64,000 nucleotides of DNA from Parvimonas parva (GCF_016552165.1 NZ_JACVDA010000007.1:18908-82907); one strand, 5' to 3'. Counted from the first letter of the stretch, positions 7,483 through 17,039 are shown. Numbers and translations are program-made. Notes: generated by a model not told the origin, from the sequence alone.

Positions 7483-7600
7483 CAATAAAAAAACTCACTT
7501 TCGTGAGTTTGACCTAAACATATAGGTTAGCCTTTATGGCGATTTGAATAACTTTTTATTTGAACTCGTAATGTAATTCACAAAGGTATTAAGCTATTCT
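7483..7600 (-). ncRNA. tracrRNA of the type II-A CRISPR system
   Basis: Read on the minus strand, an anti-repeat (about 7572-7597) complements the CRISPR repeat over some 25 nt with few mismatches. It is followed by AAGTTATTCAAATCGCC, a nexus-like hairpin GCC-ATAAA-GGC, a second hairpin (ACCTA/TAGGT) and a rho-independent terminator whose stem is AAACTCAC-GAAA-GTGAGTTT. The transcript would be about 118 nt, reading away from cas9. Confidence 0.88.
7487..7510 (-). terminator. tracrRNA terminator
   Basis: On the minus strand, AAACTCAC-GAAA-GTGAGTTT is followed by a T run. Confidence 0.85.
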
Positions 7601-7606
7601 GTAGCA

Positions 7607-7635
7607 ATTATAATATAAAAATTTAAATTTGTCAA
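7607..7635 (-). promoter_or_regulatory. tracrRNA promoter
   Basis: On the minus strand TTGACA (7630-7635) and TATAAT (7607-7612) are spaced by 17 bp, placing the start near 7600, just before the anti-repeat. It lies in the short gap upstream of the cas9 ribosome site, so tracrRNA and cas9 are divergent from a shared region. Confidence 0.85.
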
Positions 7636-7670
7636 ATTTTTCGGAAAATTTTATTAATAAAGGAGGATTT

Positions 7671-10600
7671 ATGAAAGGAAATATTGAAAAAAAGAAACAA
7701 GAATTTAATGATTATTACTTAGGATTTGATATTGGTACAAATTCTGTAGGTTGGGCAGTAAGTGATTTATCTTATAATCTTCTTCGTTTTAACAAAAAAG
7801 ATATGTGGGGTGCAAGATTGTTTGATGAGGCTAAAACTGCAAAGGAGAGGAGAGTAAAACGAAATTCTAGAAGAAGATTAGAGAGAAGAAGTAAAAGATT
7901 AAAATATCTTGAAGAAATTTTTGAAACTGAAATTTGTAAAATTGATAAAAATTTCTTCAGAAGGCTTGAAGAAAGTACTTTGCATAATGAGGATAAAACT
8001 TTTGATTTTAGATTTCCTATTTTTAATGATGAAAACTATACAGATAAGGAATATTATAAAGATTTTCCAACTGTATATCATTTGAGAAATGAGCTAATTA
8101 AAAATGAAAATAAAAAGTTCGATATAAGATTGATTTACCTTGCTATTCACAATATATTAAAATATAGAGGACACTTTATATTTGAAGGTCAAGATTTTGA
8201 TAGTGTAACTGATTTTAAAGAAGTATTTTCTGAATTATCTGCTTATTTAAGTGAGAATTTAGAAGAAAATTTAGATATTAATTTATGTGATAATATAAAA
8301 GATATAATTTGTAGTAAAGAGAATAAAACTTCAAAGGGAAAATCATTTGTTTCACTAATTGATAGTAAAGTTATACAGAGTGTTTTGCGTTGTTGCATAG
8401 GGTATAGAGTTAAATTTAAGGACATTTTTATTGATTATGAAGAAAAAGAAAAAAATGAAGGAATAAATTTATCAGAAATTGAATATGATGAAAAAAGAGA
8501 TGAAATAGCATTAAGTCTTGGAGAAAATATTTTACTTATCGATATTTGTAAAAAAGTTTATGATTTTATGATTTTAAATAATATTTTGAAAGGGAATAAA
8601 TACATTTCAGAATCAAAAGTTAATCTTTATGATGAGCATAAATGTGATTTATGTAATTTAAAATATATTTTTAAAAAATATTTACCTAAAAAAGACTATT
8701 TTGAATTTTTTAGAAATGAAAACAAGGAAAAGAATTATGTATCGTATATTTCATCTAGCTTAAATAATGGTAAAAAGAAAAACACTTGTACTCAAGAGGA
8801 TTTAAATAAAGAAATAAAAGAATATATTGCTAAGATAAAAGAATATGACGAAAATGACGCAGTTTTAGAAAAAATAAACTTGAAATTAAATGAAAATAAA
8901 TTATTACCAAAACTAAAAACTAACGATAATGGTGTTATACCATATCAAATTCATAAAATAGAACTGGAAAAAATTTTACAAAATCAAAGTAAATACTATG
9001 ATTTTCTTTTAGAAAAAATTGATGGAATTACTAATATTGAAAGAATAGAAAAACTTTTTACTTTTAGAATTCCTTATTATATTGGGACTTTAAAAGGTAA
9101 ATTTTCTTGGGCTAAACTTAAAGAAAATAAAAAAATTACTCCTTGGAATTTTGAAAAAATAGTAGATATGGAAGAAAGTGCGAAAGCATTTATTGAAAGA
9201 ATGTCTAATAGGTGTAGTTATTTGAAAACAGAAAATGTACTTCCTAAAAATTCTTTACTATATTCAGAGTATGAATTATTAAATGAATTAAATAAAGTAA
9301 AAATTAAAAATGAATTTATAAATGTTGTTTTAAAAAATGAAATTATTGATGAGCTTTTTAAAACAACTTCTAAGGTTACAAAGAAAAAATTTGTAGATTA
9401 CTTAAAAACTAAACAAATTTTTGTGGAAAAAGAAGATATTTCAGGGCTAGATAATGAATTTAAATCAAAATTAGATAGTTATATAAAATTTAAAAAGATA
9501 ATTGGAGATAAAATAGATACTTTAAGAGGATATAATTTTGTTGAAAAATGTATAGAATTTAAATGCTTTTATGGTGATGATAAAAAACTATTTAAAAATG
9601 CAATAAATAATACAGAGTTTAAAGACTATGTTTCAGATTATGAATTAAAAAAGATAAATAAAATGAAATTTAACAAATGGGGTAGGTTATCTAAAAGGTT
9701 ATTAACAGAAATATGCTTTGAAAATGTGATAGAGTCTGAATCATTTGAAAATATAATTGTTGCATTAAGAAGTACAAATTATAATTTTATGGAATTTACT
9801 TCTAAAAAATTTAATCTATCAGAGAAAGTTGCAGAAAAAAATCAAGAAAATACTTTAGAAAAATTTAATATTAATGAATATGTAGATGAATTATATGTTT
9901 CTCCATCTGTTAAACGTTCTATAATTCAAACTTATAAAATTGCTATGGAAATAAAGAAAATTACAGGTAAAAATCCTAAAAAAATATTTATTGAAATGGC
10001 AAGAGGTGGAGGAGAAAAAGGGAAGAAAACTGAAAAGAGAAAAGAGCGTATAAAAACTTTATATGCGAATATGAAAGATTCAAATGAGGAATTTTTGAAC
10101 AATTTAGATAATTTAAAATTATCAGTTGACAATTATGATGATAATAGATTAAGAGAGAAAAAATTATTTTTATACTTCATGCAACTCGGAAAATCTATGT
10201 ACACAGGTAAAAATATTGATTTAAATGAACTATTATTTGCTAATACTTACGATATAGATCATATAATTCCTCAATCTAAATTAAAAGATGATAGTTTTGA
10301 TAATATTGTTTTAGTTGAAAAAACTATAAATAAAGATAAAGATAATAGGGATTATTTGGACGAATCTATTAGACTTAGGATGAATAAATTTTGGAATTTT
10401 TTAAGAGAAAAAGGATTTATTACTATTGAAAAATATAATAGATTAAGAAGAAATACTTATTTTTCAGATGATGAATTATCAGGATTTATTTCTAGACAAT
10501 TAGTAACTACAAGGCAGTCAACTTTAGAAGTAAAAAAACTTTTTGAGTTTATTTTCCAAAATACTGATGTTGTTTGTTCTAAAGCTAATTTAGTGAGTGA

Positions 10601-11885
10601 TTTTAGAGAAAAGTATGGGATAATAAAAGTTAGAGACTTAAATGATGCACATCATGCTCAAGATGCCTATTTGAATATAGTTGTTGGAAATGTCTTTGAT
10701 ACAAAATTCACCAAAAATTATTGGAAATTTATAGAAGATAGAAGAAAAGTTGATAATACTAGAGAAACTTATAATTTTAAGAAAATATTTGATTATGATG
10801 TTTCAAGAGGAGAAAATGTTGCTTGGCTAAAAGACTATTCTATAAATACTATTTCCAAAATGATAAATAAAAAGACGGCTAATATTACTCAAATGATTAC
10901 TGAGGGTAAAGGACAGTTGTTTGATTTGACAATACTAAAAAAATCTAAAATCGATAAAAAATTAACTGTAATTCCAAATACTCCTAAATTATTGAAATCA
11001 AGTTTAAAAGATAGTTGCAAAATTGCTGAAAAATATGGATATTTTAGTACGCTTATGCCTGCATATTTTGTTGTTTTTAAATATATTGATAAAAATAAAG
11101 AAGTGTTTGGATTTGATAGAATTTTTATATTTGATAGAGAAAAAATAAATTCTAACGAGGATATTGAAAAATATTTAGAAGACAAAGGATATAATAGTCC
11201 TAAATTTATTAGAAAAGTAAATTTAAAACAAAAAATTTTATTAAATGGTTATCCATATAGAATTGTTGGATTTACAGATAATAAATTAGAAATAAAAAAT
11301 TCAAAACAATTTTATTCAGATGGAGAACATTTAAAATATATCAAACATTTATCCGCTTTTTATAATAACAATAATAATGTTAAAAATGGAGAATATAGAA
11401 TTAATTTCTTGAAAAAAACTTCAGAAAATGATAGAAATGAAACAACAGATGAGGCAAAAGAGAGATTAAATATAGAATTTATAAAGTTGTATGAATATTT
11501 TTGTGAAAGATTAAATTCAAAGATTTATGCTAATTATTATAATAGTAAAAAATATGATGAATTAATAGAAGTGTTTGATTGTTTTAAAAATTTGAATTTA
11601 CTTGATAAAGCAAAATTATTATTAGAATTTTTAAAAATTTTCAAAAAAGATACTTATGGTAATTTTAAATTATTAGAAAAACCTGAATTAGATAAAAATG
11701 GAAAACAAAAATTAGATAAAAATGGTAATCTTTCATTTGAAGGATTAAGCATGGCTTTTGGGAAATTACATGGTAAAAAATTTAAGCAACTTGTTGAAAA
11801 AGATATTCAATTTGTGGATGAATCTGTTACAGGACTTTTTGAGAAAAAAGAAGGATTAGAAAAATGGCAGGATGGAGAACAATAG
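7671..11885 (+). CDS. cas9: CRISPR-associated endonuclease Cas9 (type II-A)
   Basis: The protein is 1404 residues from ATG 7671, which has AAAGGAGG just upstream; an in-frame TTG at 7629 lacks a ribosome site and overlaps the tracrRNA promoter. RuvC-I is YYLGFDIGTNSVGWAV with catalytic D20. The Arg-rich bridge helix spans about 57-80. RuvC-II is IFIEMARGG with E775. HNH is YDIDHIIPQSKLKDDSFDN with H864. RuvC-III is HHAQDAYL with H994 and D998. All nuclease residues are therefore present, so the enzyme should be active for crRNA/tracrRNA-guided double-strand cleavage. It is slightly longer than the 1368-aa S. pyogenes enzyme. A small in-frame duplication (LDKNG twice, 11689-11727) lies in the C-terminal part. 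It overlaps cas1 by 22 bp. Confidence 0.97.
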   Translation: MKGNIEKKKQEFNDYYLGFDIGTNSVGWAVSDLSYNLLRFNKKDMWGARLFDEAKTAKERRVKRNSRRRLERRSKRLKYLEEIFETEICKIDKNFFRRLEESTLHNEDKTFDFRFPIFNDENYTDKEYYKDFPTVYHLRNELIKNENKKFDIRLIYLAIHNILKYRGHFIFEGQDFDSVTDFKEVFSELSAYLSENLEENLDINLCDNIKDIICSKENKTSKGKSFVSLIDSKVIQSVLRCCIGYRVKFKDIFIDYEEKEKNEGINLSEIEYDEKRDEIALSLGENILLIDICKKVYDFMILNNILKGNKYISESKVNLYDEHKCDLCNLKYIFKKYLPKKDYFEFFRNENKEKNYVSYISSSLNNGKKKNTCTQEDLNKEIKEYIAKIKEYDENDAVLEKINLKLNENKLLPKLKTNDNGVIPYQIHKIELEKILQNQSKYYDFLLEKIDGITNIERIEKLFTFRIPYYIGTLKGKFSWAKLKENKKITPWNFEKIVDMEESAKAFIERMSNRCSYLKTENVLPKNSLLYSEYELLNELNKVKIKNEFINVVLKNEIIDELFKTTSKVTKKKFVDYLKTKQIFVEKEDISGLDNEFKSKLDSYIKFKKIIGDKIDTLRGYNFVEKCIEFKCFYGDDKKLFKNAINNTEFKDYVSDYELKKINKMKFNKWGRLSKRLLTEICFENVIESESFENIIVALRSTNYNFMEFTSKKFNLSEKVAEKNQENTLEKFNINEYVDELYVSPSVKRSIIQTYKIAMEIKKITGKNPKKIFIEMARGGGEKGKKTEKRKERIKTLYANMKDSNEEFLNNLDNLKLSVDNYDDNRLREKKLFLYFMQLGKSMYTGKNIDLNELLFANTYDIDHIIPQSKLKDDSFDNIVLVEKTINKDKDNRDYLDESIRLRMNKFWNFLREKGFITIEKYNRLRRNTYFSDDELSGFISRQLVTTRQSTLEVKKLFEFIFQNTDVVCSKANLVSDFREKYGIIKVRDLNDAHHAQDAYLNIVVGNVFDTKFTKNYWKFIEDRRKVDNTRETYNFKKIFDYDVSRGENVAWLKDYSINTISKMINKKTANITQMITEGKGQLFDLTILKKSKIDKKLTVIPNTPKLLKSSLKDSCKIAEKYGYFSTLMPAYFVVFKYIDKNKEVFGFDRIFIFDREKINSNEDIEKYLEDKGYNSPKFIRKVNLKQKILLNGYPYRIVGFTDNKLEIKNSKQFYSDGEHLKYIKHLSAFYNNNNNVKNGEYRINFLKKTSENDRNETTDEAKERLNIEFIKLYEYFCERLNSKIYANYYNSKKYDELIEVFDCFKNLNLLDKAKLLLEFLKIFKKDTYGNFKLLEKPELDKNGKQKLDKNGNLSFEGLSMAFGKLHGKKFKQLVEKDIQFVDESVTGLFEKKEGLEKWQDGEQ

Positions 11886-12745
11886 TAATAACTGATAGAT
11901 GTAAACTTGACTTAAGATATAATAATATGAATATAAGAAAAAATGATAAGTTAAGTCAAGTAAATATTGGAGAAATAGGTGTGCTTATAGTAGAAAGCAC
12001 ATCTGTTTCTATAACTACTGCTCTTTTAAGTGAGCTTGTAAAAAACAAAATAAAAGTTATTTTTTGTGATGAAATGCATAATCCTCAAAGTGAACTCATC
12101 TCTTATTACGGCTCTTTTGATTGTAGTGAGAGAATTAAATTTCAAGCTAATTGGAAAGATGAAATAAAAGGCAAACTTTGGGCTATTATAGTATTCGAAA
12201 AAATAAAAAATCAGAAGGAGCTTTTAAGATATTTTAATATTAAGCAATATAAATTATTGGAAGAATATATGGTAGAAATAGAAAATTTTGATAAAACTAA
12301 TAGAGAAGGACATTCTGCTAAAGTTTATTTTAATGCTATTTTTGGAAATTCATTTTGTAGGGAAGATAAAGAAAATCCGATTAATATGGCATTGAATTAT
12401 GGATATTCTATAATACTTTCTATTTTTAACAGAGAAATTGTTTCTAATGGATATATAACAAATCTAGGAATATTTCATAAAAATAAGTTTAATCCATTTA
12501 ATTTATCCTGTGACTTAATGGAGCCTTTTAGGCCAATAATAGATAAAAAGATTGTTGAGATGAATATTGAAAATTTTGGAACAGATGAGAAGAGAGAAAT
12601 ACAGAAAATTTTATCTAGTCAAGTTATAATTAATGGACAAAAATATTTTATTCAAGACGCAATAAGAATTTATACAAAAAGTTTATTAGATGCTTTGGAT
12701 AGTGAAGATTTTTCAAATTTAAGGTTATATGAAAATGAGTTATAG
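11864..12745 (+). CDS. cas1: CRISPR-associated endonuclease/integrase Cas1
   Basis: This 293-residue Cas1 has the metal-binding residues in place: E148 in NREGHSAKVYF, H205 in LGIFHKNKFN and E220 in CDLMEPFRP. With Cas2 it inserts new spacers at the leader end of the array. The start overlaps cas9 by 22 bp and the end overlaps cas2 by 17 bp, so the four cas genes form one coupled operon. Confidence 0.96.
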   Translation: MAGWRTIVITDRCKLDLRYNNMNIRKNDKLSQVNIGEIGVLIVESTSVSITTALLSELVKNKIKVIFCDEMHNPQSELISYYGSFDCSERIKFQANWKDEIKGKLWAIIVFEKIKNQKELLRYFNIKQYKLLEEYMVEIENFDKTNREGHSAKVYFNAIFGNSFCREDKENPINMALNYGYSIILSIFNREIVSNGYITNLGIFHKNKFNPFNLSCDLMEPFRPIIDKKIVEMNIENFGTDEKREIQKILSSQVIINGQKYFIQDAIRIYTKSLLDALDSEDFSNLRLYENEL

Positions 12746-13055
12746 ATTTATGAGAATTTTATTATTTTTTGATTTACCAACAATAGAAAAAGAAGATTTA
12801 AAAGAATATAGATGTTTCAGAAAATTTTTAATACAAAATGGATTTATTATGTTACAGGAATCTTTGTATGTAAAAATGTTGTTGAATTCTACTTCAGCTG
12901 AAAATTTTATATCAAAATTAAAGAAAAATTTGCCACCAAAAGGACTTGTTCAAGTAATTAATATTACAGAAAAACAGTTTCAAAAAATGCAAACTTTAGT
13001 AGGAGAATATAATTCAAATATGTTAGATAGTGATGAAAGGATAGAAATATTTTGA
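12729..13055 (+). CDS. cas2: CRISPR-associated protein Cas2
   Basis: This 108-residue protein has the Cas2 ferredoxin-like start RILLFFDLPTIEKEDLKEYRCF and the family body (FLIQNGFIMLQESLYVK). It is the structural dimer of the Cas1-Cas2 integrase. The start may be ATG 12729 or ATG 12735. Its stop overlaps the csn2 TTG start. Confidence 0.94.
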   Translation: MKMSYRFMRILLFFDLPTIEKEDLKEYRCFRKFLIQNGFIMLQESLYVKMLLNSTSAENFISKLKKNLPPKGLVQVINITEKQFQKMQTLVGEYNSNMLDSDERIEIF

Positions 13056-13714
13056 AATTACAAATAAAAAATTTTAAATTTCATTTAGATTTGAATGAAA
13101 AAATTAATGTATTAATTATTGAAAATAAAAAAGAATATAGAGAAGTAGTTGATTCTTTTGTTAATAAACTTGATATAAAAGATGGTAAAATTTTACTTTT
13201 CGATAGAAATGAGTTGATTGCACCTTCAAAATTTTTATTTACTTTTAATGATTACTATTCTTTTGATATTAATAAATTGTGTTTAACAAAAATGTATAAA
13301 AAAATTAAAGAAATAAGTTTGTTAGAATATTCTGATGAAAGTTTTAAAATAAAGTCTGAAATCGAGAATTTTATATATAAAATTATATCTCAATATGATT
13401 TATATTTGGAAATTGATAGTGAAATGGACATACTAGATTTATTAAAGTCGGTTAAATTAAAAATAAAAAATTATGAAAATTTAGATTTAGATAGAATAAT
13501 TAATTATATGAATATAATAAACGAATTATTTGGAATAAAAAATTTTATATTTATAAATTTCAAACAAAATTTTAGCGAAAAAGAAATAATTGACTTTTAT
13601 GAGTATGTGATATATAATGATTTTAATATAGTTTTAGTTGAAAGTATTACTATTAGTAAACTACAAAAAGAAAGTATCTTTATAATAGATGATGATTTAT
13701 GCGAAATCTATTGA
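13052..13714 (+). CDS. csn2: CRISPR-associated protein Csn2 (type II-A)
   Basis: This 220-residue protein sits directly after cas2 and before the array, the defining position of csn2. It begins KLQIKNFKFHLDLNEKINVL and ends with NFIFINFKQNFSEKEIIDFYEYV and a short C-terminal strand, as in the short Csn2 branch. Csn2 forms a tetrameric ring that slides on DNA ends during spacer acquisition. The start codon is TTG at 13052, overlapping cas2 by 4 bp. Its presence makes the locus type II-A. Confidence 0.88.
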   Translation: MKLQIKNFKFHLDLNEKINVLIIENKKEYREVVDSFVNKLDIKDGKILLFDRNELIAPSKFLFTFNDYYSFDINKLCLTKMYKKIKEISLLEYSDESFKIKSEIENFIYKIISQYDLYLEIDSEMDILDLLKSVKLKIKNYENLDLDRIINYMNIINELFGIKNFIFINFKQNFSEKEIIDFYEYVIYNDFNIVLVESITISKLQKESIFIIDDDLCEIY

Positions 13715-13765
13715 TTATACAATGGCTCGTAACCATAAAAACTCTCACAAAAATTTTTATTTGAG
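13715..13765 (+). promoter_or_regulatory. CRISPR leader ending in ATTTGAG
   Basis: The 51 bp between csn2 and the first repeat end in ATTTGAG at the leader-repeat junction (13759-13765). This is the anchor motif known to direct Cas1-Cas2 integration in type II-A systems. It marks the csn2-proximal end as the acquiring end. Confidence 0.8.
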
Positions 13766-14458
13766 GTTTGAGAGTAGTGTAATTCACAAAGGTACTAAGA
13801 CGAGTAGCAAAGTTTCAAGTGCTATGGCTAGTTTGAGAGTAGTGTAATTCACAAAGGTACTAAGACTTTTTAGATGGACTAAATACAAACAACGCAGTTT
13901 GAGAGTAGTGTAATTCACAAAGGTACTAAGACTATTTATCTTGTAATAGCTCATTTATTATTGTTTGAGAGTAGTGTAATTCACAAAGGTACTAAGACCA
14001 AGTTATATCAAGAGTTGAGGGACTTATAGTTTGAGAGTAGTGTAATTCACAAAGGTACTAAGACCAATAAAGCTAAAACAGCAATACCCGGCAGTTTGAG
14101 AGTAGTGTAATTCACAAAGGTACTAAGACTTCGACCCAAACTGCTCATCGGACATATCGGTTTGAGAGTAGTGTAATTCACAAAGGTACTAAGACTTCAA
14201 GAGAGGAAAAAATATCGACCTATACGTTTGAGAGTAGTGTAATTCACAAAGGTACTAAGACGCACAGGGGCAATTCTTTGAAATGGCTATGTTTGAGAGT
14301 AGTGTAATTCACAAAGGTACTAAGACGAGAATAAAATTTCAACTGAAATAGCACAAGTTTGAGAGTAGTGTAATTCACAAAGGTACTAAGACACAGCAGA
14401 TTTATTAAGTAAAAAATACAATGTTTGAGAGTAGTGTAATTCACAAAAATGTTAAATT
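13766..14458 (+). CRISPR. Type II-A CRISPR array: 11 repeats of 36 bp, 10 spacers of 29-30 bp
   Basis: Repeats begin GTTTGAGAGTAG and end GGTACTAAGAC. They start at 13766, 13831, 13897, 13963, 14029, 14094, 14160, 14226, 14291, 14357 and 14423. Repeats 1-10 look identical. Repeat 11 matches only its first 25 bases and then diverges, as expected for the oldest, leader-distal repeat. Spacers are 29 bp (1, 5, 8) or 30 bp (the rest). I saw no match of any spacer elsewhere in this window. Confidence 0.98.
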
Positions 14459-14532
14459 AAAAGTGACAAAAGAATATTTTTGTATTTTATCAATCGATTT
14501 CATATTTGGTGTGTTAACTTAGGAGGTGGTTT

Positions 14533-15066
14533 ATGAAAAATTTAAAACTTTACAATGTATTTTTTCCGGTTTGGTTGTTAATTTTAATTCCATTTACTTG
14601 GGTAATTGCGATTCCTGTAAATTTCATTGTGGATTCACTTGTAATTTTTATATCTTTGAAATTTTTAAAGATAGAGGAGGCGTTTTTAAAATATAAAAAA
14701 GTTATTTTTAAAGTATTCATATTTGGATTTTTGTCGGACTTTATCGGTTCTGCATTTTTACTTTTAGTAACTTATTTAGGAACAATAGGAGGAGAATCGA
14801 GTGCTTTTATAAAATGGTTTGAAAAAAATATTGTTAGTTATATGATGTCAAATCCTATTGCAAATATTTATGCATTTACTATTGTTGCATTGGCAGTTCT
14901 GTTAGCCGGAATTTGTATTTACTTTTTCAACTTGAAAATAAGTTTTAAAAATCTTGATATTGATGAAAAAGATAAAAGAAAAATGGCTTTAATTATGGCG
15001 ATATTTACTGCACCGTATTTATTCTTCTTTCCTGTATCTTTAATATACAGTGGTTATGCTATGTAA
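14533..15066 (+). CDS. Hypothetical integral membrane protein
   Basis: This 177-residue protein has about five hydrophobic segments (roughly residues 8-30, 32-46, 56-82, 108-132, 150-172). A strong AGGAGGTGG site precedes ATG 14533. I do not recognise the family. It stands alone between the CRISPR array and a terminator, so a CRISPR role is not supported by anything except position. Confidence 0.65.
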   Translation: MKNLKLYNVFFPVWLLILIPFTWVIAIPVNFIVDSLVIFISLKFLKIEEAFLKYKKVIFKVFIFGFLSDFIGSAFLLLVTYLGTIGGESSAFIKWFEKNIVSYMMSNPIANIYAFTIVALAVLLAGICIYFFNLKISFKNLDIDEKDKRKMALIMAIFTAPYLFFFPVSLIYSGYAM

Positions 15067-15079
15067 TAAAAAATTTTTT

Positions 15080-15106
15080 GAGTTAGCTTAGGCTAGCTCT
15101 TTTTTA
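15080..15106 (+). terminator. Intrinsic terminator after the membrane protein gene
   Basis: GAGTTAGC-TTAG-GCTAGCTC stem (one G-U) followed by T residues. Confidence 0.85.
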
Positions 15107-15116
15107 TTTATAAAAG

Positions 15117-15145
15117 TAGTTTTTTAATGGGAAATATGGTACAAT
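15117..15145 (+). promoter_or_regulatory. Probable promoter of the rbgA operon
   Basis: TACAAT at 15140-15145 is a fair -10 box. A weak -35 (TAGTTT, 15117-15122) lies 17 bp upstream. It is placed just after a terminator and about 50 bp before rbgA. Confidence 0.45.
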
Positions 15146-15192
15146 TTAGGGGGAATATTGTTTTAATTAATATAAATTTGGAGGAATAATTA

Positions 15193-16074
15193 ATGAATAT
15201 AAATTGGTATCCGGGTCATATGAAAAAGACTATGGATAATATAAGAGCGTCTTTAAAATTGGTTGATATTGTTGGAGAAATTATCGATGCAAGAATTCCG
15301 ATAAGTAGTAAAAATCCGGTTATCGACGACGTTTTAAAAGACAAGCCAAGAATAATGATTTTAAACAAATCGGATATGGCAAATGAAAATGAAACTAGAA
15401 AATGGCTTAATTATTATAGAAGTAAAGGCTATGGTGCAGTTGTTATTGACGCACTTCATTCTAAGGGGTTAGATAAGATTTATCCACTTGCAAAGGAAAT
15501 GTTGGCTGATAAATTTAAAAAACTTGAGGAAAAAAATCTTTCTTCAAAGACGATTAGAATGATGATTGTAGGTATTCCAAATGTTGGTAAATCAACTTTC
15601 ATAAATACTGTTTCAAAAAGAAAAAGTGCAAAAATAGGAGATAGACCCGGCGTTACAAAGCAAGTTCAATGGATAAAAACGAAAAATGATTTGGAGCTTT
15701 TGGATACTCCGGGGGTATTGTGGCCGAAGTTTGAAGATGAGCAAACGGGTTTACATTTAGCTTTTACCGGTGCTATTAAAGATGAGATTATGGATATTGA
15801 AAATTTAGCTTTTCGTTTCATTGATGAGTTAAATAAAAGAGATATAAATATTTTGAAAAATAGATATAATTTATCTGAAGATTTTTATGAGGATACTTTA
15901 TTTTTAATGGACGAAATAGGTAGAAATCGTGGAGCGATCTTAAAGAAAAATGAAATTGACTATTTTAAAGTTGCAAATTTAGTTTTTGATGATTTTAGAA
16001 AGGTTAAACTTGGTAGGATCACTTTAGAAACTGTTGAGGACCTTGAAAAAGTTGAGGAAGAAAATGGAAATTAA
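15193..16074 (+). CDS. rbgA: Ribosome biogenesis GTPase RbgA (YlqF)
   Basis: This 293-residue circularly permuted GTPase has G4 NKSD (58-61) before G1 GIPNVGKST (127-135), then T155 in the G2 loop and G3 DTPG (171-174). The N-terminus INWYPGHMKKT is the RbgA signature. It acts in late assembly of the 50S subunit. The end overlaps rnhB by 11 bp. Confidence 0.95.
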   Translation: MNINWYPGHMKKTMDNIRASLKLVDIVGEIIDARIPISSKNPVIDDVLKDKPRIMILNKSDMANENETRKWLNYYRSKGYGAVVIDALHSKGLDKIYPLAKEMLADKFKKLEEKNLSSKTIRMMIVGIPNVGKSTFINTVSKRKSAKIGDRPGVTKQVQWIKTKNDLELLDTPGVLWPKFEDEQTGLHLAFTGAIKDEIMDIENLAFRFIDELNKRDINILKNRYNLSEDFYEDTLFLMDEIGRNRGAILKKNEIDYFKVANLVFDDFRKVKLGRITLETVEDLEKVEEENGN

Positions 16075-16696
16075 GGAAGAATTAGAGAAAATTTATGAAA
16101 ATTTTAATTTAATCATAGGTGTTGATGAAGTTGGTCGTGGTTGCCTTGCAGGGCCTGTCGTTTCTTGTGCAATTATAATGAAAAAAGATAGTGCAATAGA
16201 GGGAGTTACGGACAGTAAAAAACTTTCTAAAAAGAAAAGACTTGCACTTTATGATAAAATTTTAGCTGAATGTGTCGGATATGGGATTGGAATTGTAGAT
16301 AATGTAAAGATTGATGAGATAAATATAAAACAAGCAAGTAGGCTTGCGATGAAGATTGCAATTTCAAATATAAAAGACCTAAATGGAAATAAAGTTGTGG
16401 GTGATTTTTTAATAACTGATGCTGAAAAGGTTGATGTCGATATTCCACAGATTAATTTGATTCATGGTGATGAACTTTCTTATGTGGTTTCTTGTGCCTC
16501 AATAATTGCAAAGGAATTTAGAGATGCTATGTTTGTTGAGTATGAAGAAAAGTATCCGAACTACAATTTTATAAAAAATGTGGGTTATGGTACAAAGGCA
16601 CATTACAAAGGTCTTGATGAAAGTGGAATTACTCCGATTCATAGAGTAACTTTTTTGAAAAAATATTTTGAAAAGAAAAAAGAATATGAAAGCTAA
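16064..16696 (+). CDS. rnhB: Ribonuclease HII
   Basis: The protein is 210 residues from ATG 16064; an upstream in-frame start at 16034 would sit deep inside rbgA. It removes RNA from RNA-DNA hybrids and single ribonucleotides from DNA. The active-site block is GVDEVGRGCLAGP with D21 and E22; further acidic residues are in ITDAEKVD, and YVVSCASIIAKEFRD is the family signature. The rbgA-rnhB-yraN order is standard. Confidence 0.95.
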   Translation: MEIKEELEKIYENFNLIIGVDEVGRGCLAGPVVSCAIIMKKDSAIEGVTDSKKLSKKKRLALYDKILAECVGYGIGIVDNVKIDEINIKQASRLAMKIAISNIKDLNGNKVVGDFLITDAEKVDVDIPQINLIHGDELSYVVSCASIIAKEFRDAMFVEYEEKYPNYNFIKNVGYGTKAHYKGLDESGITPIHRVTFLKKYFEKKKEYES

Positions 16697-17030
16697 AAAT
16701 ATTGGAAATTTGGGAGAGGATTTAGCAGTTAAATTCCTTTTAGAAAAGGGATATGAGTTGCTTGAAAGAAATTTTTTTAAGCCTTTTGGAGAGATAGATA
16801 TAATTGCAAAAGATAAGGATTATGTAGTTTTTATTGAGGTTAAGGCTAGAAAAAATGTGAAATTCGGTTTTCCCAGAGAATTTGTAAATAAAAATAAGAT
16901 AAAAAAGATACAAGATGTTGCACAAATGTATATGCTCGAGAAAAATTTGTTTGGAATCAAAATTCGTTTTGATGTTATAGAGATAATTTTTGATGAGCAT
17001 AAAATTACACATATAGAAAATGCTTTTTAG
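16686..17030 (+). CDS. yraN: UPF0102 endonuclease-like protein YraN
   Basis: The protein is 114 residues from ATG 16686, overlapping rnhB by 11 bp (an in-frame TTG at 16668 is possible). It shows the family core GNLGEDLAVKFLLEKGY, FGEIDIIAKDKDYVVFIEVKAR and a basic C-terminal half. The D...E-x-K arrangement is that of the PD-(D/E)XK fold. Function is unestablished; the family is almost always next to rnhB and yifB. Confidence 0.88.
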   Translation: MKAKNIGNLGEDLAVKFLLEKGYELLERNFFKPFGEIDIIAKDKDYVVFIEVKARKNVKFGFPREFVNKNKIKKIQDVAQMYMLEKNLFGIKIRFDVIEIIFDEHKITHIENAF

Positions 17031-17039
17031 GAGGTTTTT

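Noticed and set aside
7629..7670. In-frame TTG upstream as the cas9 start
   Set aside because: No ribosome site there, and it overlaps the tracrRNA -35 box; ATG 7671 has AAAGGAGG.
14244..14444. Minus-strand ORF with repeated NYTTLK units across the CRISPR array
   Set aside because: It is the translation of CRISPR repeats, with no ribosome site.
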